Below are positions 8,999 through 18,942 of a stretch of 64,000 nt of DNA, in pieces. Positions within the stretch are counted from its first letter, which is position 1. Every line of letters begins with the position of its first letter. The position numbers and the translations under genes are program-made. Source of the stretch: an uncultured Slackia sp. (lineage in GTDB: Bacteria > Actinomycetota > Coriobacteriia > Coriobacteriales > Eggerthellaceae); the NCBI RefSeq assembly GCF_934630525.1, contig NZ_CAKTVX010000005.1, positions 103,196 to 167,195 of the forward strand. The letters are read 5' to 3'. A model generated the notes under the pieces. That model ran no database searches. It saw only the letters and a list, made by a program, of their open reading frames with translations, and was not told the origin of the DNA.

Positions 8999-9745
8999 AT
9001 GATTCCTCAAGCAATTCATAGGGAAGGCGAAGCCGACGAGGGCTTTGAGCTGGGCGAACGCCTGCTGTATTTGCGTACGCCGTATTTTTCGGGCAAAGAC
9101 GTCGAGCAGCTGCAAACGGCTCTCGGCGCGCTTGGCTTTGCATGCGGCGGCGTAAGCGGCACGTTTGGCGCCTATACCGAAGGCGCCCTGCGCAAGTTTC
9201 AGTTGAACATGGGCCTTGTGCCCGACGGCATCGCTGGCGTGAAAACATATGCGACGCTGCGTCATTTGCATAATGCATGGCAAGACAAGCCTCAAATCGA
9301 AGATCGCGCGTACATGGGCTTTGCGCGTGCCGCCGATGTGCTCGAAAACCACGCCGTGTGTCTGTTCGGTACGGAGGAATACACGCGCAGCGTGGCGTCG
9401 AACATGTCGAACTTGGCGATGGCCACGAATCCGCGCTCTAAAATGGTAAGCGCTGAAACGTTGCTCGTGCCTCCCGATGCGAATATGCTGCTTGCGCATA
9501 TCGTGCGTTCGGGCCAGCCGTACGAAACGAACGTGCCGCGCGTTGTATGCGATGACCCCCAGACGCTTGGTCGCCGTATCGCGAATGCGGTTGATGCAGC
9601 CAACGAGGCTGCTGAAGCTGGTCGTCCTCGCCGTATCGTTCTTGAAATCGTTGGTCCTGGCGTTGATGAGAGCGTGGCGGCTATCGAGCGCGCCGCGCAT
9701 CACGATGCGATTACGCTTTTGGATGCGTTCTGCAACGCGTTTTAA
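8999..9745 (+). CDS. Peptidoglycan-binding domain protein
   Basis: A 248-residue protein with one PG_binding_1 module near the N-terminus (about residues 25-85: YFSGKDVEQLQTALGALGF followed by GAYTEGALRKFQLNMGL and PDGIAGVKTYATLRHL). The remaining 160 residues look like a degenerate N-acetylmuramoyl-L-alanine amidase type 3 fold (LLVPPDANMLLAH, IVLEIVGPGVDE), but I do not see a convincing set of zinc ligands, so a catalytic role is uncertain. There is no recognisable signal peptide. It starts 21 bases after the prenyl synthase gene with an AAGGA site at 8987-8991, so it is probably co-transcribed; a terminator follows at 9776-9806. Confidence 0.75.
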   Translation: MIPQAIHREGEADEGFELGERLLYLRTPYFSGKDVEQLQTALGALGFACGGVSGTFGAYTEGALRKFQLNMGLVPDGIAGVKTYATLRHLHNAWQDKPQIEDRAYMGFARAADVLENHAVCLFGTEEYTRSVASNMSNLAMATNPRSKMVSAETLLVPPDANMLLAHIVRSGQPYETNVPRVVCDDPQTLGRRIANAVDAANEAAEAGRPRRIVLEIVGPGVDESVAAIERAAHHDAITLLDAFCNAF

Positions 9746-9775
9746 ATTCAAAACCGGTTTCTTTTCAGGTTTCTG

Positions 9776-9806
9776 AAAGCCCGCTGTGTGCGGGCTTTTG
9801 TTTTTT
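9776..9806 (+). terminator. Intrinsic terminator
   Basis: AAAGCCCGC / GCGGGCTTT (9776-9784 with 9790-9798), loop TGTGT, then a long T tract. Confidence 0.92.
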
Positions 9807-9867
9807 GCTGTTAAGGCTGGTAAAGTATCTTTCATATGATTTCAACCAGGCGATGGGGGCCGGGCTT

Positions 9868-11007
9868 ATGGATAATCACATGAATCTTTCGCGCCGTGCA
9901 TTTGTGGGTGGCGCTGCTGCATTTGGCGTTGCCGTCGCGGCGCCGAAATTCGCTTTCGCTGAGCCAACGGCAGCTGAAAAGCAGGCAGAGGCCGATGCTG
10001 CACTTCAGAAATTGCTGAAGCTCAATTCCGATTTGGACCAAAAGGTCAAAGATTACGCCGCCGCGGTCGACGCTCACGATGCCGCTACGGCGAAGATGGA
10101 CGAGTGCCAGGCGAAAATCGACGACAACAACGAGCGCATCGAAGACCTTCAGGGCAAGCTCGGCAATCGCGCGAACAATATGTACCGCGATGGCCAGACC
10201 ACGTTCCTCGACGTTATTTTGGGTTCCAATTCGTTCGATGACTTCATGAAAAACTGGGACATGCTTACCAGGATGAACGAAAACGACGCGAAGATGGTTG
10301 CCGAAACCAAGGAACTGCGCGCCGATAACGAAGCGCAGCGCGACGAATACAGCAAACAGGAGCGCGAAGCGGCCCATCAAATGGAAGAAGCCGACAAGGC
10401 GGTGAAGGAAGGCACGGCGCTCGCCGAGCAATTCCAGGCATCCTATGATGCGCTTTCCTCCGAGGCGCAGGCGCTGTACGACCAGGAGCGTCAGGCTGCA
10501 CTCGCCGCCGAAGCTCAGGCGGCCATCGAGCAGATTCAGCAACAGCCTGAGACTGCGCCTTCGAATGCCAACGGCGGCGGCACCGGCAATGGCGACAGCA
10601 ACGGCGGCGGGAATAATGGTGGTGGCGGCACTTCGCCGAGCTACAGCACGAATAATTACATTCCGCCTTCGGGATCGGTCGTCGATTTTGCGCGTAGCCA
10701 AATTGGCGTGCCGTATGAATGGGGCGGCACCACTCCGAACGTCGGTCTCGACTGCTCTGGCCTCACGTCGTGGTGTTGGCAGCAGGCAACGGGTATCTGG
10801 ATTGGCCGCACCGATAGCGCTCAGTACTCTTCCGCCCGTTGGCGTGGACCGCTTTCTGAAGCGCAGCCCGGTGATGTTTTGTGGAAGAAAGATCATGTGG
10901 GCATTTGCACGTCTGCGGGCGGCGGTTCTTACATTCACGCTCCGCAGCCGGGTCAAACGGTATGCGAGTCGAACTATCCTCAATTCGTTTGCGCGCTTCG
11001 TTGGTAG
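9868..11007 (+). CDS. Tat-exported coiled-coil NlpC/P60 peptidoglycan hydrolase (first of a tandem pair)
   Basis: Cell-wall endopeptidase of the RipA/CwlO type. The N-terminus carries a twin-arginine signal (NLSRRAFVGGAAAFGV... to FAFA, about 33 residues). Next is a long coiled coil (about 35-220), a Gly/Asn/Ser-rich linker, and a C-terminal NlpC/P60 domain (about 265-379). The catalytic Cys is in LDCSGLTSW, His in DHVGICT, and the third polar residue in YIHAPQPG. ATG 9868 fits the upstream GGGGG tract at 9855-9859; ATG 9853 and 9880 are alternatives. It is a close paralogue of the gene at 11397, and tatA lies 1.9 kb downstream, which agrees with Tat export. Confidence 0.88.
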   Translation: MDNHMNLSRRAFVGGAAAFGVAVAAPKFAFAEPTAAEKQAEADAALQKLLKLNSDLDQKVKDYAAAVDAHDAATAKMDECQAKIDDNNERIEDLQGKLGNRANNMYRDGQTTFLDVILGSNSFDDFMKNWDMLTRMNENDAKMVAETKELRADNEAQRDEYSKQEREAAHQMEEADKAVKEGTALAEQFQASYDALSSEAQALYDQERQAALAAEAQAAIEQIQQQPETAPSNANGGGTGNGDSNGGGNNGGGGTSPSYSTNNYIPPSGSVVDFARSQIGVPYEWGGTTPNVGLDCSGLTSWCWQQATGIWIGRTDSAQYSSARWRGPLSEAQPGDVLWKKDHVGICTSAGGGSYIHAPQPGQTVCESNYPQFVCALRW

Positions 11008-11033
11008 CGAGCAAATACGTATGTATATGTTTC

Positions 11034-11069
11034 AGGCCTGTTCGTGCGACGGGCCTTTCATTTTTTTAT
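11034..11069 (+). terminator. Intrinsic terminator after the first NlpC/P60 gene
   Basis: Eight-base stem AGGCCTGT / ACGGGCCT (11034-11041 with 11049-11056, one G-T pair) followed by TTTCATTTTTTT. Confidence 0.85.
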
Positions 11070-11396
11070 TCAGGATGCTGAAATTTCACGTTTTGTGATT
11101 CCGTTGTAATGGAGGCGCGCAAGCGCATTGAAGGCACGTTGCCAAAGCGCAATATGATGTGCCGCCTTTCGAATATCCCCTCATCATGCTGTCGAATTAT
11201 TTTTAACGTTTACGGTGAGAAATGGAGCTAAGTATATAAAAGATACCTGGTTTCATCTGCGACATTCGATTCTAGGTTTGTGAAAGCCATGTGCCGCTTT
11301 GGTTACATGGGGTGTAATTAATGCTGCGGCTTTGCTATCCTCGTTCGTCGGAAGTCTCCATTTCGACTTCCCGATACCATATGAAGGGGTTCGTTT
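11070..11396 (+). other. Intergenic region between the paralogous hydrolase genes
   Basis: No gene seen. It is AT-richer than its surroundings, with a small hairpin CCATGT/ACATGG (11287-11310) and a possible extended -10 TGCTATCCT (11333-11341). I see no recognised riboswitch. Confidence 0.4.
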
Positions 11397-12599
11397 ATGA
11401 CTACTTTAAACGCACGCTTGACGAGACGAGCCTTCCTCGGTGGAGCCGCCGCCTTTGGCGCCGCGGCCATGGTTTCTCCGAAGAATGCCTTCGCCGATCC
11501 TACGTCTGCTGACGTGCAGGCTCAGGCCGACGAAGCTCGTCAAAAGCTGAATTCTATGCGCGAGCAGCTCGGTGCTGCGTCTGCGAATTACAACCAAGCC
11601 GTGCAGGAGCACGACGAGGCAGTCTCCAAGATGGACGAGTGCCAAGCTAAAATCGACGACAACAACGCGCACATCGACAAGTTGCAAGACAAGCTTTCCA
11701 AGCGCGCTCGCAACATGTACCGCGATGGGCAAACCACGTTCCTCGACGTTATTCTGGGCTCGAATTCGTTCGACGATTTCGCGAAGAACTGGGATACGCT
11801 CACCTCGTTGAATGAAAAAGATTCTGAGATGGTCGAGCAGACCAAGAACCTTCGCGCCGACAACGAGGCCCAAAAGCAGGAATATGCCAACCAGGCCGAT
11901 ATCGCCCAGCAGAAGGTCGAAGAGGCCGAAGCGGCGCAGAAGCAGGCTGAAGAGCTTGTGCAGCAGTATCAAAACGAGGTCGACTCGCTCGATTCTCAGG
12001 TAGCGCAGCTGCTTGCCGAGGAAGAGGCTGCGGCTCAGAAGGCGGCGGAAGAGGCTGCTGCTGCGGCTGCCACGCAGGCCGAGGCTGCGTCGTCGACCAA
12101 TAACGCTTCGAATGATAATGGCGGCTCCAATAACGTTGGCTCGAGCAATAACGGCGTCTCGAATAATGCCTCTAACAACGGTGGCGGCTCCTCTTCGGGC
12201 GGCGGTTCGTCATGGACTGGTGGCTCATCTTCGAATGGCGGCTCGAACAATTACGGCGGCTCCGTCGTGGCCGCTGCGCAAAGCCAGCTCGGCGTGCCCT
12301 ACGTATGGGGCGGCACGACATGGGGTTCGGGCCTTGACTGCTCCGGCCTGACGTCTGGCTGCTGGTCGCGTGCCGCGGGCATTTGGATTGGCCGTACGAC
12401 ATGGGATCAGATCGCCTCCGCCCAGTGGACGGGTTCACTTTCTGAGGCTCAGCCGGGCGACGTGTATGCATGCGACTATCATGTGGCAATCGCTACGGGC
12501 GGTGGCGGCTATATTCACGCTCCGCAGCCCGGTGAAGTGGTGTGTTACAGCTCGCTTTCGCAATGGAATCCCTTCTACTGCGCCTTGCGCTGGTACTAA
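11397..12599 (+). CDS. Tat-exported coiled-coil NlpC/P60 peptidoglycan hydrolase (second of a tandem pair)
   Basis: A 400-residue paralogue of the 9868 gene with the same plan: Tat signal (RLTRRAFLGGAAAFGAAAMV to NAFADP), coiled coil with the shared block NMYRDGQTTFLDVILGSNSF, a longer Ala/Ser/Asn/Gly linker (about 215-285), and an NlpC/P60 domain with Cys in LDCSGLTSG, His in DYHVAIA and YIHAPQPGE. The linker is about 30 residues longer than in the first copy and dominated by Asn-Asn-Gly-Gly-Ser-like repeats. AAGGGG at 11383-11388 supports ATG 11397. A terminator at 12611-12640 separates it from tRNA-Pro and tatA. Confidence 0.9.
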   Translation: MTTLNARLTRRAFLGGAAAFGAAAMVSPKNAFADPTSADVQAQADEARQKLNSMREQLGAASANYNQAVQEHDEAVSKMDECQAKIDDNNAHIDKLQDKLSKRARNMYRDGQTTFLDVILGSNSFDDFAKNWDTLTSLNEKDSEMVEQTKNLRADNEAQKQEYANQADIAQQKVEEAEAAQKQAEELVQQYQNEVDSLDSQVAQLLAEEEAAAQKAAEEAAAAAATQAEAASSTNNASNDNGGSNNVGSSNNGVSNNASNNGGGSSSGGGSSWTGGSSSNGGSNNYGGSVVAAAQSQLGVPYVWGGTTWGSGLDCSGLTSGCWSRAAGIWIGRTTWDQIASAQWTGSLSEAQPGDVYACDYHVAIATGGGGYIHAPQPGEVVCYSSLSQWNPFYCALRWY

Positions 12600-12610
12600 G
12601 CAGGAATTGA

Positions 12611-12640
12611 AAGGCATCGACCCAGGTCGGTGCCTTTTTT
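12611..12640 (+). terminator. Intrinsic terminator after the second NlpC/P60 gene
   Basis: AGGCATCGACC / GGTCGGTGCCT (12612-12622 with 12625-12635, one G-T pair) followed by TTTTT. Confidence 0.9.
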
Positions 12641-12674
12641 CGTTTAGATTGCCTACGAAGTCGAAAAAAAGTGC

Positions 12675-12702
12675 TTGCATTGCTCGGCGTGTGTGTTAAC
12701 AT
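12675..12702 (+). promoter_or_regulatory. Promoter of tRNA-Pro
   Basis: TTGCAT (12675-12680), 16-bp spacer, TAACAT (12697-12702), ending 24 bases before the tRNA. Confidence 0.55.
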
Positions 12703-12725
12703 ATAGCCCGCTGTTTGCGAGAAGT

Positions 12726-12802
12726 CGGGACGTGGCTCAGTTTGGTAGAGCGCTGCGTTCGGGACGCAGAGGCCGCAGGTTCAAATCCTGTCGTCCCGAC
12801 CA
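12726..12802 (+). tRNA. tRNA-Pro (anticodon CGG)
   Basis: 77 bases. Acceptor CGGGACG pairs with CGTCCCG, discriminator A and encoded CCA. The anticodon stem CTGCG/CGCAG encloses TTCGGGA, giving anticodon CGG with G37. T arm GCAGG-TTCAAAT-CCTGT. Confidence 0.95.
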
Positions 12803-12867
12803 TTTAATCGCACCAGCTTTTTTGTTTTCCGGCCATATTGGTCGGGCCCCAAAACTTGGAGGCTTGC

Positions 12868-13164
12868 ATGAAAATCTTTGGTCTTGGAGTTCCTGAGCTC
12901 CTCATCATTCTGGCCGTTGCTCTGCTTATCTTTGGCCCCAAGAACCTTCCGAAGCTCGGCTCTGCGCTTGGCCGCACGGTGAAGAACCTGCGCGATGGCA
13001 TGGGAAGCGCCAAGAAGGAAATGGACGCGTCTGAGGAAGAAGCTCCCGCCGAGAAGCCCCGTAAAAAGAAGGCTGCTGCTGCGAAGAAGCAGGCTGCTGA
13101 AAAGGCTGAAGCGGAAGATGCGACCGAAGCTGCTGAGCCTGTTGCAAAGGCTGAAGAAGAGTAG
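12868..13164 (+). CDS. tatA: Sec-independent translocase component TatA
   Basis: Pore-forming subunit of the twin-arginine translocase, which exports folded proteins. The 98-residue product has a short N-terminal membrane helix (GVPELLIILAVALLIFG), the hallmark FGPKNLPKLG hinge, the amphipathic helix (LGRTVKNLRDGMGSAKKEM) and a charged Lys/Glu/Ala tail. GGAGG at 12858-12862 supports ATG 12868 rather than TTG 12838. No tatC is present in the window. It may be transcribed with the upstream tRNA-Pro, since no terminator separates them. The two Tat-signal hydrolases just upstream are obvious clients. Confidence 0.93.
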   Translation: MKIFGLGVPELLIILAVALLIFGPKNLPKLGSALGRTVKNLRDGMGSAKKEMDASEEEAPAEKPRKKKAAAAKKQAAEKAEAEDATEAAEPVAKAEEE

Positions 13165-13305
13165 CACATTCTCCCTTAAGGTAATATGCGGCGTGTCGGC
13201 TGGCCCGACATGCCGTTTTCTTATACGAGCACGCATTGCGTGCCCGTTTTAGTAAAAGGGCGGCCTTTTGCCGCTGAATCGATTTTTGAAATTAGGTGTC
13301 ACGAA

Positions 13306-13773
13306 ATGGGTAGCGATTACATCCTTACTCCCGAGGGCCGCGAGAAGCTCGAGCAGGAGCTGCATTACCTCGAAACCGAGAAGCGCGCCGAGGTTGGCGA
13401 GCGCATCAAGGTTGCTCGCGAATTCGGCGACATTTCCGAGAACTCCGAATACGACGATGCGAAAAACGAGCAGGGCATGGTCGAGGCTCGTATCGCCGAG
13501 ATTAACCAGATTCTCTCTGAGGCAACGATCGTCGATACGCCGAAGAAGTCCAACAAGGTTACCGTTGGCGCTATTGTCACGGTGAACATGGGCGGCAAAG
13601 AGCGCGTGTTCACCATCGTTGGTGGCGCCGAAGCCGACGCCGCTGCGGGCAAGATTTCCAACGAAAGCCCCGTTGGCGCCGCTCTTCTCGGCCATAAGAA
13701 AGATGACGAAGTAACCGCCATCGGTCCTACCGGCCGCGAAATCAAGATGACGATTCTCAAGATCGAACACTAG
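13306..13773 (+). CDS. greA: Transcription elongation factor GreA
   Basis: Rescues backtracked RNA polymerase by stimulating its transcript-cleavage activity. The 155-residue protein has the N-terminal coiled-coil hairpin with the conserved acidic tip GDISENSEYDDAK (about residues 41-53), which reaches the polymerase active site, and the C-terminal FKBP-like domain (VTVGAIVTVNMGGKERVFTIVG through SPVGAALLGHKKDDEV). ATG 13306 gives the family length; the open frame extending back to 13186 does not. A terminator follows at 13829-13861. Confidence 0.97.
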   Translation: MGSDYILTPEGREKLEQELHYLETEKRAEVGERIKVAREFGDISENSEYDDAKNEQGMVEARIAEINQILSEATIVDTPKKSNKVTVGAIVTVNMGGKERVFTIVGGAEADAAAGKISNESPVGAALLGHKKDDEVTAIGPTGREIKMTILKIEH

Positions 13774-13828
13774 GGATTTCGCCGTTCTGCCGAACGGCGA
13801 ATGCAATTATTCCAACTCGCCATCGAAA

Positions 13829-13861
13829 GGGGCAGGGGATTGTCCTCTGTCCCTTTTTTAT
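13829..13861 (+). terminator. Intrinsic terminator after greA
   Basis: Eleven-base stem (13829-13839 with 13843-13853, two G-T pairs) followed by TTTTTT. A second perfect hairpin without a T run lies at 13778-13801. Confidence 0.88.
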
Positions 13862-13966
13862 TTGGTGCGAAAGCGACGTATAATCTGCGACCTTTCGCAC
13901 TTGTCGCTTGACCTGCGATAGAATGCTTTTGTTCATCACCACATCTGGAAACGAAGAGGTTTTCAA

Positions 13967-15928
13967 ATGACCGATACCGAAAACACCATTGCCCCCGAGC
14001 TGCTCAACGACGAGCGTGCGCTGCGTCTTTCCAAGCGCGAAGACTACATCGCCCGCGGCGTGAACCCGTACCCCGAGCACTCTGAAGTGACCGACTACGT
14101 GCGCGACATCGTTGCGAAGTACGCCGACCTTGCGACGGGCGAAGACACCGAGGACGTCGTGAAAATCGGCGGCCGTATTGTAGCCAAGCGTGGTCAGGGC
14201 AAAATCATGTTCCTCGTGGTGCGCGACACCACGGCCGACATTCAGCTTTTCTGCCGCATCAACGACATGTCCGAGGCCGATTGGGAGCTTCTGCGCAACC
14301 TTGACCTGGGCGACATTGTGAACGTCGAGGGCGTTGTCGTGCGCACGAAGCGCGGCGAGCTCTCCATTGCTCCGCGCGCCCTTACGCTGCTTTCCAAAGC
14401 TGTGCGTCCGCTCCCCGAGAAGTTCCATGGTCTCTCCGACAAAGAGACCCGCTACCGTCAACGCTACGTCGACCTCATCGTGAACGAAGACGTGCGCGAC
14501 ACCTTCCGCAAGCGCTCCACCATCCTTTCCACGTTCCGCCGTTACATGGAATCTGATGGCTACATCGAAGTTGAAACGCCGATTCTGCAAACCATTCAGG
14601 GCGGCGCTACGGCCAAGCCGTTCATCACGCACTTCAACGCGCTTGACCAGGAATGCTACCTGCGCATTGCCACTGAGCTGCATTTGAAGCGCTGCCTGGT
14701 TGGCGGCTTCGAGAGCGTGTTCGAGATCGGCCGCATTTTCCGCAACGAAGGTATGGACCTTACGCACAACCCCGAGTTCACTACCATGGAGGCCTACCGC
14801 GCCTACAGCGACCTCGATGGCATGAAGGCGCTCGCTCAGGGCGTTATCAAAGCGGCCAATGCCGCAGTGGGCAACCCCGAGGTCATTGAATACCAGGGCC
14901 AGCAGATCGATTTGTCGGGCGAGTGGGCGAGCCGTCCTATGACCGATATCGTTTCCGAGGTTTTGGGCTTCGAGGTCACCATCGACACGCCGGTTGACGT
15001 TCTGGCCGAAGCCGCGCGCAGCAAGGGTCTGGAAGTGAAGCCCGAGTGGACTGCGGGCAAGCTCATTGCTGAAATCTATGACGAGCTCGGCGAAGACACT
15101 ATCGTGAACCCCACGTTCGTGTGCGATTACCCCATCGAGGTTTCGCCTCTTGCTAAGCGCTATGAAGACGATCCCCGTCTTACGCATCGCTTTGAGCTCG
15201 TTATTGCTGGCCACGAATACGCCAACGCGTTCTCCGAGCTTAACGACCCGGTTGACCAGGCCGAGCGCTTTGCCGCCCAAATGGTCGAAAAGGCCGGCGG
15301 CGACGATGAGGCCATGGAATATGACGAAGACTACGTGCGCGCCCTGGAATATGGCATGCCTCCTGCGGGCGGCATTGGCATTGGCATCGACCGCGTGGTC
15401 ATGCTGCTCACCAACTCCGCGAGCATTCGCGACGTGCTGTTGTTCCCGCACATGAAGCCCGAGGCAGGTGCGAAGAGCGGCGCAAAGGCCGCCAAAGAGG
15501 CGCAGGATGCCGCTACGGCAAGCCCGTTTGTCAGCTCGATGATTCCGACCATCGACTACTCGAAAGTTACCGTCGAGCCCTTGTTTGAGGAATTCGTCGA
15601 TTTCGAAACCTTCAGCAAGAACGATTTCCGCGTGGTGAAGGTGAAGGCGTGCGAGGCCGTGAAGAAGTCGAAGAAGCTTCTGGCGTTCAAGCTCGATGAC
15701 GGCACCGATGTCGAACGCACCATTCTTTCGGGCATTCATGCCGACTATGAACCCGAAGATCTGGTGGGCAAGACGCTCGTGGCTATCACGAATCTGCCCC
15801 CGCGCAAGATGATGGGCATCGATTCGTGCGGCATGCTGCTTTCTGCCATCCATGAAGAGAATGGCGAGGAGCGCTTGAACCTGCTGCAGCTCGACAGCGC
15901 GATTCCCGCTGGCGCAAAGCTCTACTAG
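13967..15928 (+). CDS. lysS: Lysyl-tRNA synthetase (class II) with C-terminal tRNA-binding domain
   Basis: Charges tRNA-Lys. Residues 1-500 form a normal class II LysRS: OB-fold anticodon domain (VVKIGGRIVAKRGQGKIMFLVV), motif 2 FEIGRIFRNEGMDLTHNPEFT and motif 3 GIGIGIDRVVMLL. Unlike the usual ~500-residue enzyme, it is 653 residues. After an Ala-rich linker (about 500-530) it carries an EMAPII/Trbp111-type domain (about 545-653; NDFRVVKVKACEAVKKSKKLL, TLVAITNLPPRKMMGIDSCG), the module seen at the C-terminus of many MetRS proteins. GAAGAGG at 13952-13958 supports the start. A terminator lies at 15934-15961. Confidence 0.96.
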   Translation: MTDTENTIAPELLNDERALRLSKREDYIARGVNPYPEHSEVTDYVRDIVAKYADLATGEDTEDVVKIGGRIVAKRGQGKIMFLVVRDTTADIQLFCRINDMSEADWELLRNLDLGDIVNVEGVVVRTKRGELSIAPRALTLLSKAVRPLPEKFHGLSDKETRYRQRYVDLIVNEDVRDTFRKRSTILSTFRRYMESDGYIEVETPILQTIQGGATAKPFITHFNALDQECYLRIATELHLKRCLVGGFESVFEIGRIFRNEGMDLTHNPEFTTMEAYRAYSDLDGMKALAQGVIKAANAAVGNPEVIEYQGQQIDLSGEWASRPMTDIVSEVLGFEVTIDTPVDVLAEAARSKGLEVKPEWTAGKLIAEIYDELGEDTIVNPTFVCDYPIEVSPLAKRYEDDPRLTHRFELVIAGHEYANAFSELNDPVDQAERFAAQMVEKAGGDDEAMEYDEDYVRALEYGMPPAGGIGIGIDRVVMLLTNSASIRDVLLFPHMKPEAGAKSGAKAAKEAQDAATASPFVSSMIPTIDYSKVTVEPLFEEFVDFETFSKNDFRVVKVKACEAVKKSKKLLAFKLDDGTDVERTILSGIHADYEPEDLVGKTLVAITNLPPRKMMGIDSCGMLLSAIHEENGEERLNLLQLDSAIPAGAKLY

Positions 15929-15933
15929 CAATC

Positions 15934-15961
15934 AAAGGCCGTCCGGAAGGGCGGCCTTTTC
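15934..15961 (+). terminator. Intrinsic terminator after lysS
   Basis: AAAGGCCGTCC / GGGCGGCCTTT (15934-15944 with 15949-15959) followed by T residues. Confidence 0.9.
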
Positions 15962-16051
15962 GTATTTGCGCCGTGAGACTAGGTTTTGAGTCCTTGGATT
16001 CTTCGGAATGCAGAATCTACCGAGACAAATTTTGGGGCAAGCTTTTGCATT

Positions 16052-16168
16052 GCTTGGCGGTTCCGTCCCTGGTTTCAGCTCGGTCAAGTCCTGCTCGCGA
16101 CGAACAGCACATTAAGTGCTGTTCTGCTCGTGCGGAATCTACTGAAACCAGGGACGGAACCGCCAAGC
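16052..16168. repeat. Nested inverted-repeat (MITE-like) element
   Basis: Perfect 27-bp terminal inverted repeats (16052-16078 and 16142-16168; arms begin GCTTGGCGGTTCCGTCCCTG) flank a core with its own palindrome GAACAGCAC/GTGCTGTTC (16102-16110, 16116-16124). There is no T run and no coding potential. It could be a MITE-like element or a large hairpin RNA in the clpC upstream region. Confidence 0.7.
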
Positions 16169-16216
16169 TTGAGGCCCAATTGATTATTAACAAGAAGGTA
16201 TCGCGCATGTGAAGCT

Positions 16217-16243
16217 TTGGCACTCATTGCGAATGAGTGCTAG
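16217..16243 (+). promoter_or_regulatory. CIRCE operator (HrcA binding site) upstream of clpC
   Basis: TTGGCACTC-N9-GAGTGCTAG, matching the CIRCE consensus TTAGCACTC-N9-GAGTGCTAA at 16 of 18 arm positions; it ends 36 bases before the clpC start. Confidence 0.88.
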
Positions 16244-16279
16244 CATACATTCAGCAACTTCTACAGAAATGGACCGTAT

Positions 16280-18853
<2,574 letters not shown>

Positions 18854-18891
18854 CGAACCATAAGGCGCTGTCTTCGCGGCGGCGCCATGCG

Positions 18892-18922
18892 AGGGGCGTC
18901 TGTGGGCGCCCCTTTGTTGTTG
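18892..18922 (+). terminator. Probable intrinsic terminator after clpC
   Basis: AGGGGCG / CGCCCCT (18892-18898 with 18907-18913) followed by TTGTTGTTG. Confidence 0.6.
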
Positions 18923-18942
18923 AGGCCATGAAAGGGGAGCCC

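Noticed and set aside
11070..11396. c-di-AMP (ydaO) riboswitch before the second NlpC/P60 gene
   Set aside because: Expected from actinobacterial precedents, but no recognisable consensus; only a short hairpin is present.
13757..15931. 724-codon open frame on the minus strand
   Set aside because: It is the antisense shadow of lysS; the high-GC third codon positions keep the complement open. No family motif or ribosome site.
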